Shown here in pieces: positions 17,302 to 26,267 of a stretch of 64,000 nucleotides of DNA; position 1 is the first letter of the stretch, and each line of letters begins with the position of its first letter. Below the pieces are notes generated by a model, which saw nothing but the letters and a program-made list of their open reading frames with translations, was not told the DNA's origin and searched no databases. The DNA comes from Flavobacterium sedimenticola. Its GTDB lineage: Bacteria; Bacteroidota; Bacteroidia; Flavobacteriales; Flavobacteriaceae. The stretch is taken from the NCBI RefSeq assembly GCF_030053345.1, contig NZ_JASGBP010000001.1, positions 372,001-436,000 of the forward strand, read 5' to 3'. A program made the translations under genes and the position numbers.

Positions 17302-18285
17302 ATGAAAAGAATATTAATTACCGGAGCTGCCGGTTTTTTAGGCTCCCATCTATGTGACCGATTTATTGCCGAAGGATATTATGTAATCGGGATGGATAAT
17401 TTGATTACGGGAGATTTAAAAAATATTGAGCACCTGTTTAAAGACAAAAATTTTGAGTTTTACCACCACGATGTAACCAAGTTTGTCCACGTTCCGGGAA
17501 AGATAGATTATATTCTTCATTTCGCCTCACCGGCCAGTCCTATCGATTATTTAAAGATTCCGATTCAAACCCTTAAAGTGGGGTCCTTAGGAACACACAA
17601 TTTATTGGGCTTGGCTCGTGTTAAAAAAGCCCGCATTCTTATTGCTTCGACTTCAGAAGTTTACGGTGATCCTTTAGTGCATCCGCAAACCGAAGAGTAC
17701 TATGGCAATGTGAATACCATCGGCCCTCGAGGGGTTTATGACGAAGCCAAGCGTTTTCAGGAGTCCATCACGATGGCCTATCACACATTTCACGGGGTAG
17801 AAACTAGAATCGTTAGAATTTTTAACACCTACGGACCCCGAATGCGTCTGAATGATGGCCGTGTAATTCCTGCGTTTATTGGTCAAGCGCTCCGAGGCGA
17901 AGACTTAACCATCTTTGGTGACGGTAGTCAAACCCGTTCTTTCTGTTATGTTACCGATCAAGTTGAGGGTATTTTCAGATTGCTTCACTCCGATTATGTT
18001 TACCCGGTTAATATTGGGAATCCGGATGAAATTACCATCAAGGATTTTGCCGAAGAAATTATAAAATTAACCGGAACGACTCAAAAAGTAGTCTATCATC
18101 CGTTACCGGTAAACGACCCGCTTCAAAGACAACCCGACATTACCAAAGCGAAAGAAATTTTAGGATGGACTCCTAAAGTGGACAGGGAAGAAGGGATGAA
18201 GCTAACGTACGACTATTTCAAATCGCTATCAACAGAAGAGCTTCTTAAAGAAGAACATAAAGATTTTAAAGGATACATCCATTAA
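17302..18285 (+). CDS. NAD-dependent dehydratase, UDP-glucuronate decarboxylase (UDP-xylose synthase) type
   Basis: This 327-residue extended short-chain dehydrogenase has GAAGFLG at residues 8-14 and catalytic Tyr146/Lys150 in VYDEAKR. Features point to UDP-glucuronate decarboxylase rather than dTDP-glucose 4,6-dehydratase: the [12 protein letters not shown] segment at 73-84, the [14 protein letters not shown] stretch, and the [13 protein letters not shown] motif. The enzyme makes UDP-xylose, or UDP-4-keto-pentose, from UDP-glucuronate. I place the start at ATG 17302; an in-frame TTG at 17296 directly after the previous stop is less likely. It is cotranscribed with the next gene, 5 bases away. 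Confidence 0.88.
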   Translation: MKRILITGAAGFLGSHLCDRFIAEGYYVIGMDNLITGDLKNIEHLFKDKNFEFYHHDVTKFVHVPGKIDYILHFASPASPIDYLKIPIQTLKVGSLGTHNLLGLARVKKARILIASTSEVYGDPLVHPQTEEYYGNVNTIGPRGVYDEAKRFQESITMAYHTFHGVETRIVRIFNTYGPRMRLNDGRVIPAFIGQALRGEDLTIFGDGSQTRSFCYVTDQVEGIFRLLHSDYVYPVNIGNPDEITIKDFAEEIIKLTGTTQKVVYHPLPVNDPLQRQPDITKAKEILGWTPKVDREEGMKLTYDYFKSLSTEELLKEEHKDFKGYIH

Positions 18286-18290
18286 TACGC

Positions 18291-19658
18291 ATGGTTGCAC
18301 AGCAAACAGGAAGATATTCTAAATATATAAGGCCGATAAGCGCCCTTTTTGATTTGATAGTCATCACGTCGTTGAGCTTGTTCTTTTTCAAGGAATTAAA
18401 GCTCAATCTCGTTTATTATTTGCTGTACCAAACATCCACTTGGTTTATTATTGCCCTGATTGTAAAGTATTATGAAGTTTTCCGTTTTACCACTCCCGTA
18501 GAGATTATTACCAAATTGGTGAAGCAGTTCAGTCTATTTTTGTTGGTTGTAATTGCATTTTTTCCATTTGCCAAAACGGCTATTTTCAGCGGTAAAGCCA
18601 TTGCGATTTTTATGGCAGTAAGCTTCGTGGTGATTTTAAGTTTCAAGTACTTTTTGTTCTTTTACCTAAAAAAGTACCGCTTGGTTACCGGAAGTAATTT
18701 CAGAAATGCGGTTATCATAGGTTACACACCTGAAGCCATACGATTAAAAGAAGTTTTTGAAAAGCGCAAAGACTATGGTTATCGTTTCTTTGGTTATTTT
18801 TCAGATAAAAAACAAAACCCCGAAGTAATCGGTAAAATAGAAGACTTAAAAGCGTTTGTTCTTCAAAAAAAGATAGATGAAATCTATTGTTCATTGAATG
18901 AAATTTCGAACGAAAAACTTAAAGATTTAGTCGAATTTGCCGACGATAACCGAAAAGCAATTAAGTTTATTCCAGACACTAAAGAGATTTTCTCTAAGAA
19001 TTTAAAAATAGATTACTACGAGCTTTTCCCGGTACTTTCACTACAGAAAACACAATTGCATAACCCCTTTATTAAAGGAGTAAAGCGTGCTTTTGATATT
19101 GTTTTTTCTTTGTTTGTGATTGTTTTTCTGTTGTCATGGCTCATTCCGATTATAGCCGTGTTGATTAAACTGGAATCTAAGGGTCCGGTTTTCTTCAGGC
19201 AAGGAAGACCCGGTTTAAATGAAGAAGAGTTTTTTTGTTATAAATTCCGTTCCATGCAGGTTAACGGATTTACCGAAAAAGAAGCATCCAAAAACGATCC
19301 TCGTGTGACCAAAATGGGTCGATTTATGCGAAAGACCAGTATGGACGAGTTGCCACAATTTTTTAATGTTCTGATAGGCGACATGTCGGTGGTAGGTCCA
19401 AGACCGCATTTATGGTCTCAAAATAAAGCCTATGCCAGTAGAATTAAGAAATACATGGTACGCCATTATGTAAAACCCGGTATTACCGGTTTGGCCCAGG
19501 TTAAAGGCTACCGTGGGGAAATTGAAACCGAAGAAGATATGATCAATCGAATCAAACTCGACGTGTTTTACATTGAAAATTGGTCGATGATTATGGACTT
19601 GAAGATTATTTTCCAAACGGTCATCAATATCTTTAAAGGAGAAGATAAGGCTTATTAA
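18291..19658 (+). CDS. Undecaprenyl-phosphate sugar-1-phosphate transferase (WcaJ/WbaP-like)
   Basis: This 455-residue initiating transferase has four predicted N-terminal helices and a CoA-binding-like central domain (about residues 130-250). A fifth re-entrant helix at about 265-290 leads into the bacterial sugar transferase catalytic domain. Its motifs are visible: KRAFDIVFSLF, GPVFFRQGRPG, FCYKFRSM, KMGRFMRKTSMDELPQFFNV and DMSVVGPRPHL. It transfers a hexose-1-phosphate to undecaprenyl phosphate, starting the repeat unit that the flippase and polymerase then handle. Its stop overlaps the convergent GT4 stop by 4 bases. Confidence 0.95.
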   Translation: MVAQQTGRYSKYIRPISALFDLIVITSLSLFFFKELKLNLVYYLLYQTSTWFIIALIVKYYEVFRFTTPVEIITKLVKQFSLFLLVVIAFFPFAKTAIFSGKAIAIFMAVSFVVILSFKYFLFFYLKKYRLVTGSNFRNAVIIGYTPEAIRLKEVFEKRKDYGYRFFGYFSDKKQNPEVIGKIEDLKAFVLQKKIDEIYCSLNEISNEKLKDLVEFADDNRKAIKFIPDTKEIFSKNLKIDYYELFPVLSLQKTQLHNPFIKGVKRAFDIVFSLFVIVFLLSWLIPIIAVLIKLESKGPVFFRQGRPGLNEEEFFCYKFRSMQVNGFTEKEASKNDPRVTKMGRFMRKTSMDELPQFFNVLIGDMSVVGPRPHLWSQNKAYASRIKKYMVRHYVKPGITGLAQVKGYRGEIETEEDMINRIKLDVFYIENWSMIMDLKIIFQTVINIFKGEDKAY

Positions 19659-20842
19659 AAAACACCCTGTTTGATAAGCGATTGCATTTGAAAATCCAAA
19701 TCAAACGCTTTTTGACTTTCGGAAAAGATAGTATTTTTCATTTGAGCTAAATCCGCCTTTTTTAAAGCCGCAATTTCTTGAAGCTTTTCATTTAAATCAG
19801 TAAAGTTACCTACAGCAGCGACCCAACCCAAACGGTGATTGTGAACCAAGGTTTCGCCTTCACCGCCGCCGAAGTATAAAATAGGGAATCCCAACGAACC
19901 GTATTCAAATATTTTAGAAGGAACAGATCCGTATATTCTGGTTTTTAGCGGAACAAGGGCAACATCAAATGTCTTCAATCGCTCGTGTAATATTTTCCGT
20001 TCTAACATACCTTGGAAAAATAGTTTGGGTTCTTTTTGAGCCGCAATGAGTGCTTCAATTTGTTGTTTCTCGGCACCGTCACCAAATAAGTGCAACTCAA
20101 TGTTTCCAAGGTTCTTAAAATCGATTTTTTCACACAAATCATAAACCCCCTGGGCAATACCCAATAAACCGGCATAAAATAGTTTTATGGGTTGCTGCTC
20201 TTCGGTTTTTAATTCGAGCCTTTCCATATTATGATTGGGAAAGTTTCGATATAAAAAACACGGTTTATCCGGAATAACGCCTTTGACGTGGCTAATAATT
20301 TCATTGGACTGACCCAACACTGAGGACGCCTTTTTATAAATAAATCGCTCCATAAAAAGAGATACTTTATGGGATATAGAGTCTTTTTTTAGGGCCTGTA
20401 ATTCGATGGCAGCTAAAGGCCACAGATCGGATACGTTAAGAATAATTTTTTTCTTTTTAAACGATAAAACAAAAACCGAAATAAAAGAAAGTAATAATGG
20501 TGGTGATTGCACCACTACTTTTTGGGGTGTTTTTCGAAACAATAAATAAAGAAATAAACTCGAGGAAAATGAAAGAACAGAGAGTAGACGAATCAGAATG
20601 TTTTTGCTTACACTGGGATAAATCCAAAGGCGTTTTACAGTGATGTTATCTCTGTTTTCGGTAACCGAAAATTTACCTTTATACTCTGCAAATAATGCTC
20701 CTTTAGGATAATTTCCCAAAGGACATATCACAGAAACGCGGTAGTTGTTTTGATGGAGTTTTATAGCCAACTGCTCAATTCTGTTCGCCGCGGCACCTTT
20801 TTCCGGCGGGTAATAGTTGGATATGATGAGAATTTCTTCCAT
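19655..20842 (-). CDS. Family 4 glycosyltransferase (WbuB-like)
   Basis: This 395-residue GT-B protein begins IISNYYPPEKGAAANRIEQL, typical of WbuB-like GT4 enzymes that use UDP-amino sugars such as FucNAc or ManNAc derivatives. The C-terminal domain carries FYAGLLGIAQGVYDL and PSKIFEYGSLGFPILYFGGGEGE, the donor-binding segments. A hydrophobic stretch at about 80-105 probably associates with the membrane. Its start overlaps the wecB stop by one base, so it is cotranscribed with the 2-epimerase. A ManNAc-type sugar donor is therefore plausible, though inferred. Confidence 0.9.
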   Translation of the reverse strand: MEEILIISNYYPPEKGAAANRIEQLAIKLHQNNYRVSVICPLGNYPKGALFAEYKGKFSVTENRDNITVKRLWIYPSVSKNILIRLLSVLSFSSSLFLYLLFRKTPQKVVVQSPPLLLSFISVFVLSFKKKKIILNVSDLWPLAAIELQALKKDSISHKVSLFMERFIYKKASSVLGQSNEIISHVKGVIPDKPCFLYRNFPNHNMERLELKTEEQQPIKLFYAGLLGIAQGVYDLCEKIDFKNLGNIELHLFGDGAEKQQIEALIAAQKEPKLFFQGMLERKILHERLKTFDVALVPLKTRIYGSVPSKIFEYGSLGFPILYFGGGEGETLVHNHRLGWVAAVGNFTDLNEKLQEIAALKKADLAQMKNTIFSESQKAFDLDFQMQSLIKQGVF

Positions 20843-21927
20843 TATTTTTGCAACAGAATATCAATGATTCTCTCTGAAGCTTTGCCGTCCCAAAGTTCCG
20901 GTATTCCGGCTTTTTTAGGACCGTTAATCAAAAACCGCTCAAAGATTTTCTTTAAGTTTTCAATCGAGGTGCCCACCAAAGTATTGGTTCCAATCGTTTC
21001 TGTTTCGGGTCTTTCGGTGTTGTTTCTCATGGTAAAACAAGGGATGCCCAACACGGTGGTTTCTTCCGAAATTCCGCCCGAATCGGTAATCACCGCAAAA
21101 CAGTTTTTAATTAAAAACATAAAGTGCAGATACCCTTGCGGTGCTACCAAGAATATGTTTTTTAAATCCAATTTCTTTTCACCCAAAATGGCTTTAGTGC
21201 GCGGATGAATTGGGAAAATAATCTTTCGATTGCCCGCCATTTCATCGATGCCGCGAAGCAATTCGATTAGTGAATTTTCTTCGTCAACATTGGCAGGGCG
21301 GTGCAACGTAAGCACCATGTAATGGTCTTTTTCCAAGTTGAAATCCTCCCAAAAATCGGGTGCTGAAATCCGGTCTAAATTTTGGTATAAAGTGTCAATC
21401 ATGACATTCCCAACAAAGTGAATATTGCGGGCATCTGCACCGTATTTGATGAGATTGTCATTGGCTGTAACGGAAGTGGTAAAAAAATAGTCGGTGATGC
21501 TATCGGTAACAATTCTGTTAATTTCCTCGGGCATGGTCATGTCCCCGGAACGGATACCGGCTTCTACATGCGTCACTTTTATGTGGAGCTTTTTGGCAGT
21601 TATGGCACAGGCCATAGTCGAGTTGACATCGCCTACGACCAAAACCAAATCACACGGGTTTTGCAGCAACTCTTTTTCAAAAGCCACCATAATAGCCGCG
21701 GTTTGCTCGGCTTGTGAGCCGCTTTTAACCTCTAGGTTGACATCGGGTTTTGGGATATTCAGTTCAGTGAAAAAAGTGTCGCTGAGGTTTTTATCGTAAT
21801 GTTGACCGGTATGGACTAACCGATACGAAAGCGTAGGAACAATCTTTCGCTTGTTCTCTATTGCTCTAATAATAGGCGCAATTTTAATAAAATTGGGTCT
21901 GGCTCCGGCCACTATTGTGATTTTCAT
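20842..21927 (-). CDS. wecB: UDP-N-acetylglucosamine 2-epimerase (non-hydrolysing)
   Basis: WecB interconverts UDP-GlcNAc and UDP-ManNAc. The 361-residue protein shows the family's GARPNFIKIAPII at residues 7-19, HTGQHYDKNLSD at about 41, GDVNSTMA near 100, HVEAGIRS near 121, MPEEINR, TLHRPANVDE, HPRT and the DSGGISEE substrate motif near 283. All of these match the non-hydrolysing enzyme. It sits between the adenylate-forming gene (3-base gap) and the GT4 gene (1-base overlap). Its product probably supplies that glycosyltransferase, directly or after oxidation elsewhere. Confidence 0.96.
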   Translation of the reverse strand: MKITIVAGARPNFIKIAPIIRAIENKRKIVPTLSYRLVHTGQHYDKNLSDTFFTELNIPKPDVNLEVKSGSQAEQTAAIMVAFEKELLQNPCDLVLVVGDVNSTMACAITAKKLHIKVTHVEAGIRSGDMTMPEEINRIVTDSITDYFFTTSVTANDNLIKYGADARNIHFVGNVMIDTLYQNLDRISAPDFWEDFNLEKDHYMVLTLHRPANVDEENSLIELLRGIDEMAGNRKIIFPIHPRTKAILGEKKLDLKNIFLVAPQGYLHFMFLIKNCFAVITDSGGISEETTVLGIPCFTMRNNTERPETETIGTNTLVGTSIENLKKIFERFLINGPKKAGIPELWDGKASERIIDILLQK

Positions 21928-21930
21928 AAT

Positions 21931-23244
21931 TTATTGTACTAAAGAAACAAATTGTTTCAATTTACCGCTTTTACTCCGGTCCAACTTTTCTTTTCGGGTA
22001 AACAAAAAGCGGAGTCCCGGCTCTAAATAAGTTGTAATGGCTTTCTCTATAGCTTTAATTTGACTTTCTGACAACTCCATTTGGCTTACATATTCAATGT
22101 CAAATGTATCGATTTTGGTTTGCTTAATCACAAACTCTTTTACATTTCCGTCATCTTCAATAATGCTTTTGGTTACGTAATAAAAAGTCAGACCCGGTGC
22201 TTTTTTTCCGCTCGGCAATACGGCAATATCATTTGTTCTTCCGATTAATTTTTTGAGTATCGGCTTTTTAACGGTGCTTTTTTCGTCTAAAATACCGATA
22301 TCGCCGATGTCATAACGAATGAACGGATGGGCTTTGTTGTATAACGACGTGATTACCACTCGGCCTTCCTCGCCATAGGGGAGAATGTTGTTTTGGTCGT
22401 CTACTATTTCAACCCATAAAGTTTCAGAATTCACCTGCCATTCTCCTTGTGGGTTTTGAAAAGCGATTAAATCGAGTTCTGAAGCACCGTATTCGTTAAT
22501 TACGGGGATACCGAATTGTTTTTCGAGTAGTTTTTTGTCATCTTCAAAAAGCATTTCGGAGGTGACTACACAACATTGTAAGGTAGGACAAACGGTTTTC
22601 AAAATAATATTTTTTTGCTGTAAAAATTTCGCAAACAGGACAATAGAACTGGTATAGCCGTTGATATAGTCGAATTTTTTATGGCTGAATTTTAAAAGTA
22701 CCTTTTCCAGCACTTCATCTGATAAGTCAAAAATAGGGAAGCGATAACGATGGCTCAAAAAATCTTTCAACCGCTCTTTGGTATATCCTATAAAGTCTAA
22801 CGGAATACCGTAAAAACGCGCTTGAAGCGAGACATTAAAATCGATATGGTACCAGCGGAATCGATTAAAAATATTGACCCAGGTCAAGGCGTGACAAAAT
22901 TTATCTTTAGCAAAAATAAAAGGATCTCCGCTCGAACCGGAGGTTTTGTTGACGTATACCTTCTGTAAGGAATATCCTTTTGAAAGACGTTCCGATAAAG
23001 GTTTTTGAAAATCTTTTTTGGTCATGATTGGGATTTCAGACCAAGTATAGGTTTCTTTCGGATGAAATAGTTCTTGGTAGGAAGTATTATTTTCCAGATG
23101 GAAATTAACGATTTCCAGTTTCTTTTGTTCGACATATTTTTCAAAATCAGCATCATTCTTATTTTGAATGGAGTCATATAACCGCTGTGCTTTTTGCAGC
23201 GGGAAACCTTTACAACGAAGTGATAAATTGAAAATATGCAACAT
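21931..23244 (-). CDS. Adenylate-forming enzyme of the phenylacetate-CoA ligase/CapK family
   Basis: This 437-residue protein has the CapK/PaaK-like adenylation fold. Visible motifs are the P-loop-like TSGSSGDPFIFAKD near residue 118, NEYGASELDLIAF near 252, and IRYDIGDIGIL near 312. It lacks any carrier domain. In capsule and O-antigen loci such proteins are thought to activate an acid for attachment to a sugar; the substrate is unknown. I start it at 23244 because the upstream in-frame ATG at 23262 lies inside a terminator hairpin whose T-tract ends right at 23245. It leads a three-gene minus-strand operon with wecB and GT4. Confidence 0.82.
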   Translation of the reverse strand: MLHIFNLSLRCKGFPLQKAQRLYDSIQNKNDADFEKYVEQKKLEIVNFHLENNTSYQELFHPKETYTWSEIPIMTKKDFQKPLSERLSKGYSLQKVYVNKTSGSSGDPFIFAKDKFCHALTWVNIFNRFRWYHIDFNVSLQARFYGIPLDFIGYTKERLKDFLSHRYRFPIFDLSDEVLEKVLLKFSHKKFDYINGYTSSIVLFAKFLQQKNIILKTVCPTLQCCVVTSEMLFEDDKKLLEKQFGIPVINEYGASELDLIAFQNPQGEWQVNSETLWVEIVDDQNNILPYGEEGRVVITSLYNKAHPFIRYDIGDIGILDEKSTVKKPILKKLIGRTNDIAVLPSGKKAPGLTFYYVTKSIIEDDGNVKEFVIKQTKIDTFDIEYVSQMELSESQIKAIEKAITTYLEPGLRFLFTRKEKLDRSKSGKLKQFVSLVQ

Positions 23245-23272
23245 AAAAAAAGGGCTAACCAATGTCAGCCCT
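23245..23272 (-). terminator. Rho-independent terminator after the T9SS cargo gene
   Basis: On the minus strand a 9-base stem (23272-23264 with 23259-23251, one mismatch) is followed by a run of T at 23251-23245. The T-tract abuts the ATG of the next gene, so read-through and that gene's leader share this element. Confidence 0.75.
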
Positions 23273-23294
23273 TAAAAATACTATTTTATTAGTA

Positions 23295-24617
23295 TTAATT
23301 TTTGATAATTTTAATAGTTTCCGATTTGCTTCCCGAATTAACTTCAAAGAAGTAAACACCGGCAGCATAACTTGAAACATCCACAGTGTTTTCAATACCA
23401 GTTAATTCCTTAGCCATCATTACTTTACCACTTAAATCCGTTACTCTTAAGTTGTACGAATCTAAACCTTCTGTAGCAATCGTTACGAAATTGTTAGCCG
23501 GGTTAGGATATACTTTAAAAGAGGTAGCGTTAAAACTATCATTAGCTAAAGTTCCGTTTAATTTGAAAATACCATCAGTAAACGGATCGGTATTGAAACC
23601 AGCACACCATCCTGTTGTTCCGTTAAAGAAAGCGGAAACGCCTCTTTGAGCACCAGAGTCAATACTTGTCCATGAAGTTCCGTTGTTGCTGCTGTAAGCA
23701 GAACCTGTTCCACCGGTTGTAGTACCGGCTCCTGTAGCAACGATAGTAGTAGTGCCCGGAATGTATGACAACAATCTGTAAGTTCCCGTAAATGGCGTTC
23801 CGGCCGACCATGTAGTACCGCCATTTGTAGTCGTATAAAAAGTATAAGTAGTACCGGCGATTTTCAATAAGGCACCGTTGTTGAGGTCGCTAAAAATCAA
23901 TCGACCACTTTGAGCCGTTCCTCCAAAATCAGTTAACGGCGCTTGAGCTACTGACCAGGTTAGTCCCATATCAGAAGATTTCAAAATTCTGCCTTTATTG
24001 GTTACCAACCAAACGGTGGAACCAATTGCACTGTTTCCTCCGTTGTACCCGTATTCTCCGCTCAAAGGATTAGGGATATTGGCACCCGGAACTAATGTCC
24101 AATTGTCACCCCCGTCGTTAGTAGTGTAAATTTCGAACTCCCCATTAATAGGGTCACCGGCAGCCATTCCGTTATTTGCGTCAAAAAAGTGAACGTAATT
24201 TACAAATGAACTTGCATTGGTAAAACCGCCTATATTTTGTTGATCCCAGTTGGCGCCTCCGTCAGAGGTTTTAAAGATTACACTTCCGGTTCCGTCCGTT
24301 CCATTTACGGCAGAAACCCATGCAGTAGTGGCGCTTATTGGAGAAATATTATTAATGCCTAAAGCAGGATCTCCTACATTAATGGTTCCCGGTGTCCAAG
24401 TGGCACCACCATCCGTAGTCAGTGTAAATTCTTGTATTGTTGCACCTGCGCCCGAACCGTCATACGCCAATCCCCAAACGGTGTTGGCATCAACGATGTT
24501 AATTTCTTCAATACCCCTGGATGCAATGTTAAATCCGGTAGCTTGGGAAGTCCAACTTTGGGCGTTTGCAGCAAATCCTAAAGATAAAAAGGAAATAGAA
24601 AGTAAAAGTTTTTTCAT
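23295..24617 (-). CDS. Secreted beta-propeller protein with type IX secretion sorting domain
   Basis: This 440-residue protein starts with a signal peptide (MKKLLLSISFLSLGFAANAQ). Several YCF48/BNR-like blades follow, each with a T(S/T)DGGxTW or SSDMGLTW turn. A C-terminal type A sorting domain covers about residues 365-440: FKVYPNPANNFVTI, LRVTDLSGKVM, YAAGVYFFEV and a lysine-containing tail. The CTD directs export across the outer membrane by the T9SS. ATG 24617 is chosen over 77 upstream in-frame residues because it gives a perfect signal peptide and leaves room for the divergent purD promoter. What it binds or does is unknown. Confidence 0.9.
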   Translation of the reverse strand: MKKLLLSISFLSLGFAANAQSWTSQATGFNIASRGIEEINIVDANTVWGLAYDGSGAGATIQEFTLTTDGGATWTPGTINVGDPALGINNISPISATTAWVSAVNGTDGTGSVIFKTSDGGANWDQQNIGGFTNASSFVNYVHFFDANNGMAAGDPINGEFEIYTTNDGGDNWTLVPGANIPNPLSGEYGYNGGNSAIGSTVWLVTNKGRILKSSDMGLTWSVAQAPLTDFGGTAQSGRLIFSDLNNGALLKIAGTTYTFYTTTNGGTTWSAGTPFTGTYRLLSYIPGTTTIVATGAGTTTGGTGSAYSSNNGTSWTSIDSGAQRGVSAFFNGTTGWCAGFNTDPFTDGIFKLNGTLANDSFNATSFKVYPNPANNFVTIATEGLDSYNLRVTDLSGKVMMAKELTGIENTVDVSSYAAGVYFFEVNSGSKSETIKIIKN

Positions 24618-24686
24618 TTGTGTGTAGTGTTTTAAAAAATTGGAAACTAAATTAGTAAAAAACAGACAATAAAAAAAGAATACTTG

Positions 24687-24694
24687 TATTTTTG
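24687..24694 (+). promoter_or_regulatory. Putative -7 box of purD
   Basis: TATTTTTG fits TAnnTTTG and ends 30 bases before the purD ATG at 24725. No spaced TTG is seen upstream. The interval 24618-24724 must also hold the promoter of the divergent T9SS cargo gene. Confidence 0.45.
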
Positions 24695-24724
24695 CATACT
24701 TTTTTAACACAACACAACAACAAC

Positions 24725-25999
24725 ATGACCGTTTTACTTTTAGGCTCCGGAGGAAGGGAGCATGCATTTGCCTATAAAATTGTACAAAGTTCGCTATGCC
24801 ATAAACTTTTCGTAGCTCCCGGAAACGCGGGAACGAACCAAATCGCAACCAATATCAACATCAATCCTCTTGATTTTCAAGGCGTAAAAGAGTTTGTCTT
24901 AGCAAGTCAGGTAACTATGGTTGTTGTCGGGCCCGAAGATCCGCTCGTGCATGGGATTTATGATTTTTTCAAAAATGATGCTCAGCTTAAAGATATTCCG
25001 GTAATCGGACCGTCAAAAACAGGAGCGGAATTAGAAGGCAGCAAAGAATTCGCCAAACAGTTTTTAGTAAAACACAACATACCCACAGCAGCCTATGATA
25101 GTTTTACGGCAGAAACCGTTGAGAAAGGCTGTGCTTTTTTGGAAACACTGCAGCCTCCATACGTACTTAAGGCTGACGGTTTAGCTGCCGGAAAAGGTGT
25201 TTTGATTATTCATGACTTGCACGAGGCGCAAACCGAATTACGGAATATGCTCCTTCACGCTAAGTTTGGTACCGCCAGTTCCAAAGTTGTAATTGAAGAA
25301 TTTTTAGCAGGTATTGAGTTGAGTTGTTTTGTCCTAACGGACGGGAAAAACTACAAAATGTTACCTACCGCAAAAGATTACAAAAGAATAGGAGAAGGAG
25401 ATACCGGACTTAATACCGGTGGAATGGGCGCTGTATCACCGGTGCCGTTTGCGGATGCAGTTTTATTGGAAAAAATTGAAACCCGAATTGTAAAACCTAC
25501 CGTGGAAGGATTACAAAAAGACCACATTGATTATAAAGGGTTTATTTTTATTGGGCTGATTATTGTTAAAGGTGAGCCTATGGTTATAGAATATAATGTC
25601 AGAATGGGCGATCCTGAAACTGAGGTGGTTTTGCCGCGAATTCAAACCGATATTTTACAGCTTTTCTCAGCCGTAGCTAGTCAAGAACTAGATCAGGTTT
25701 CACTTCAAATTGATACCAGAACTGCTGCTACCATCATGGTAGTTTCCGGTGGTTATCCGGAAGATTACAGCAAAGGGCATGCTATTTCGGGATTGGAAAA
25801 TGTGACAGATTCTATCGTTTTTCACGCCGGCACAAAGTCAGACGAAGGCAAAGTAATTACCAACGGCGGAAGAGTTATAGCCGTTACTTCTTTTGGGGAC
25901 AACTACGCAGAAGCCATAAAAAAATCTTACCAAAATATAGCAAAACTACATTTTGATAAGATGTATTTCAGAAAAGATATCGGTTTCGACTTAACTTAA
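24725..25999 (+). CDS. purD: Phosphoribosylamine-glycine ligase
   Basis: PurD joins phosphoribosylamine and glycine using ATP, the second step of purine synthesis. The 424-residue ATP-grasp enzyme begins MTVLLLGSGGREHAF. It shows PGNAGT near 40, VVGPEDPLVHG near 78, the KADGLAAGKGV ATP-binding loop near 155, NTGGMGAVSP near 225 and the metal-binding EYNVRMGDPETEVVLPR near 290. I use ATG 24725, since it gives the canonical N-terminus and fits the promoter box. The stop overlaps the convergent DUF6341-like gene by 9 bases. Confidence 0.97.
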   Translation: MTVLLLGSGGREHAFAYKIVQSSLCHKLFVAPGNAGTNQIATNININPLDFQGVKEFVLASQVTMVVVGPEDPLVHGIYDFFKNDAQLKDIPVIGPSKTGAELEGSKEFAKQFLVKHNIPTAAYDSFTAETVEKGCAFLETLQPPYVLKADGLAAGKGVLIIHDLHEAQTELRNMLLHAKFGTASSKVVIEEFLAGIELSCFVLTDGKNYKMLPTAKDYKRIGEGDTGLNTGGMGAVSPVPFADAVLLEKIETRIVKPTVEGLQKDHIDYKGFIFIGLIIVKGEPMVIEYNVRMGDPETEVVLPRIQTDILQLFSAVASQELDQVSLQIDTRTAATIMVVSGGYPEDYSKGHAISGLENVTDSIVFHAGTKSDEGKVITNGGRVIAVTSFGDNYAEAIKKSYQNIAKLHFDKMYFRKDIGFDLT

Positions 26000-26221
26000 A
26001 AACGAGTGAGCCGTAGTATCTTGATTTTCTTCGTTGTTGTCTTGATGCTTTTTCAACTCTTGGCACCAGTAAACAATATATTTGCAACAAACCAGGATTA
26101 AAACCCAACTTACAATGTTGGCCAACCACCAGTTGCTTAGCTCTAAAGTACGTAACCAATCGAAAGGTTTGAATAAAAAATCTACAAATAAAGTTTGAAT
26201 ACCTTCAAAAAATGCTTTCAT
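25991..26221 (-). CDS. Small membrane protein (DUF6341-like)
   Basis: This 76-residue protein has one clear transmembrane helix at about residues 32-50 (WWLANIVSWVLILVCCKYIVY). An amphipathic N-terminus and a hydrophilic, Asn/Glu-rich C-terminus (NNEENQDTTAHSFL) flank it. It looks like the flavobacterial DUF6341 family, which I remember as sitting beside purD and a DUF6427 gene. No function is known. Its last two codons and stop lie within the end of purD on the other strand. It is divergent from the DUF6427-like gene, with only 46 bases between. Confidence 0.8.
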   Translation of the reverse strand: MKAFFEGIQTLFVDFLFKPFDWLRTLELSNWWLANIVSWVLILVCCKYIVYWCQELKKHQDNNEENQDTTAHSFLS

Positions 26222-26267
26222 GGTATGAATGTGTTATATTTACCCCACAAATGTATAAAATATACTT

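Noticed and set aside
17302..18285. rfbB (dTDP-glucose 4,6-dehydratase) as the identity of this dehydratase
   Set aside because: The [12 protein letters not shown] and [13 protein letters not shown] motifs are those of UDP-glucuronate decarboxylases, and the typical rfbB motifs are absent.
24618..24848. A 77-residue N-terminal extension of the T9SS cargo protein
   Set aside because: It would cover the purD start and promoter, is Cys- and Phe-rich, and lacks signal-peptide features. The ATG at 24617 gives a perfect signal peptide.
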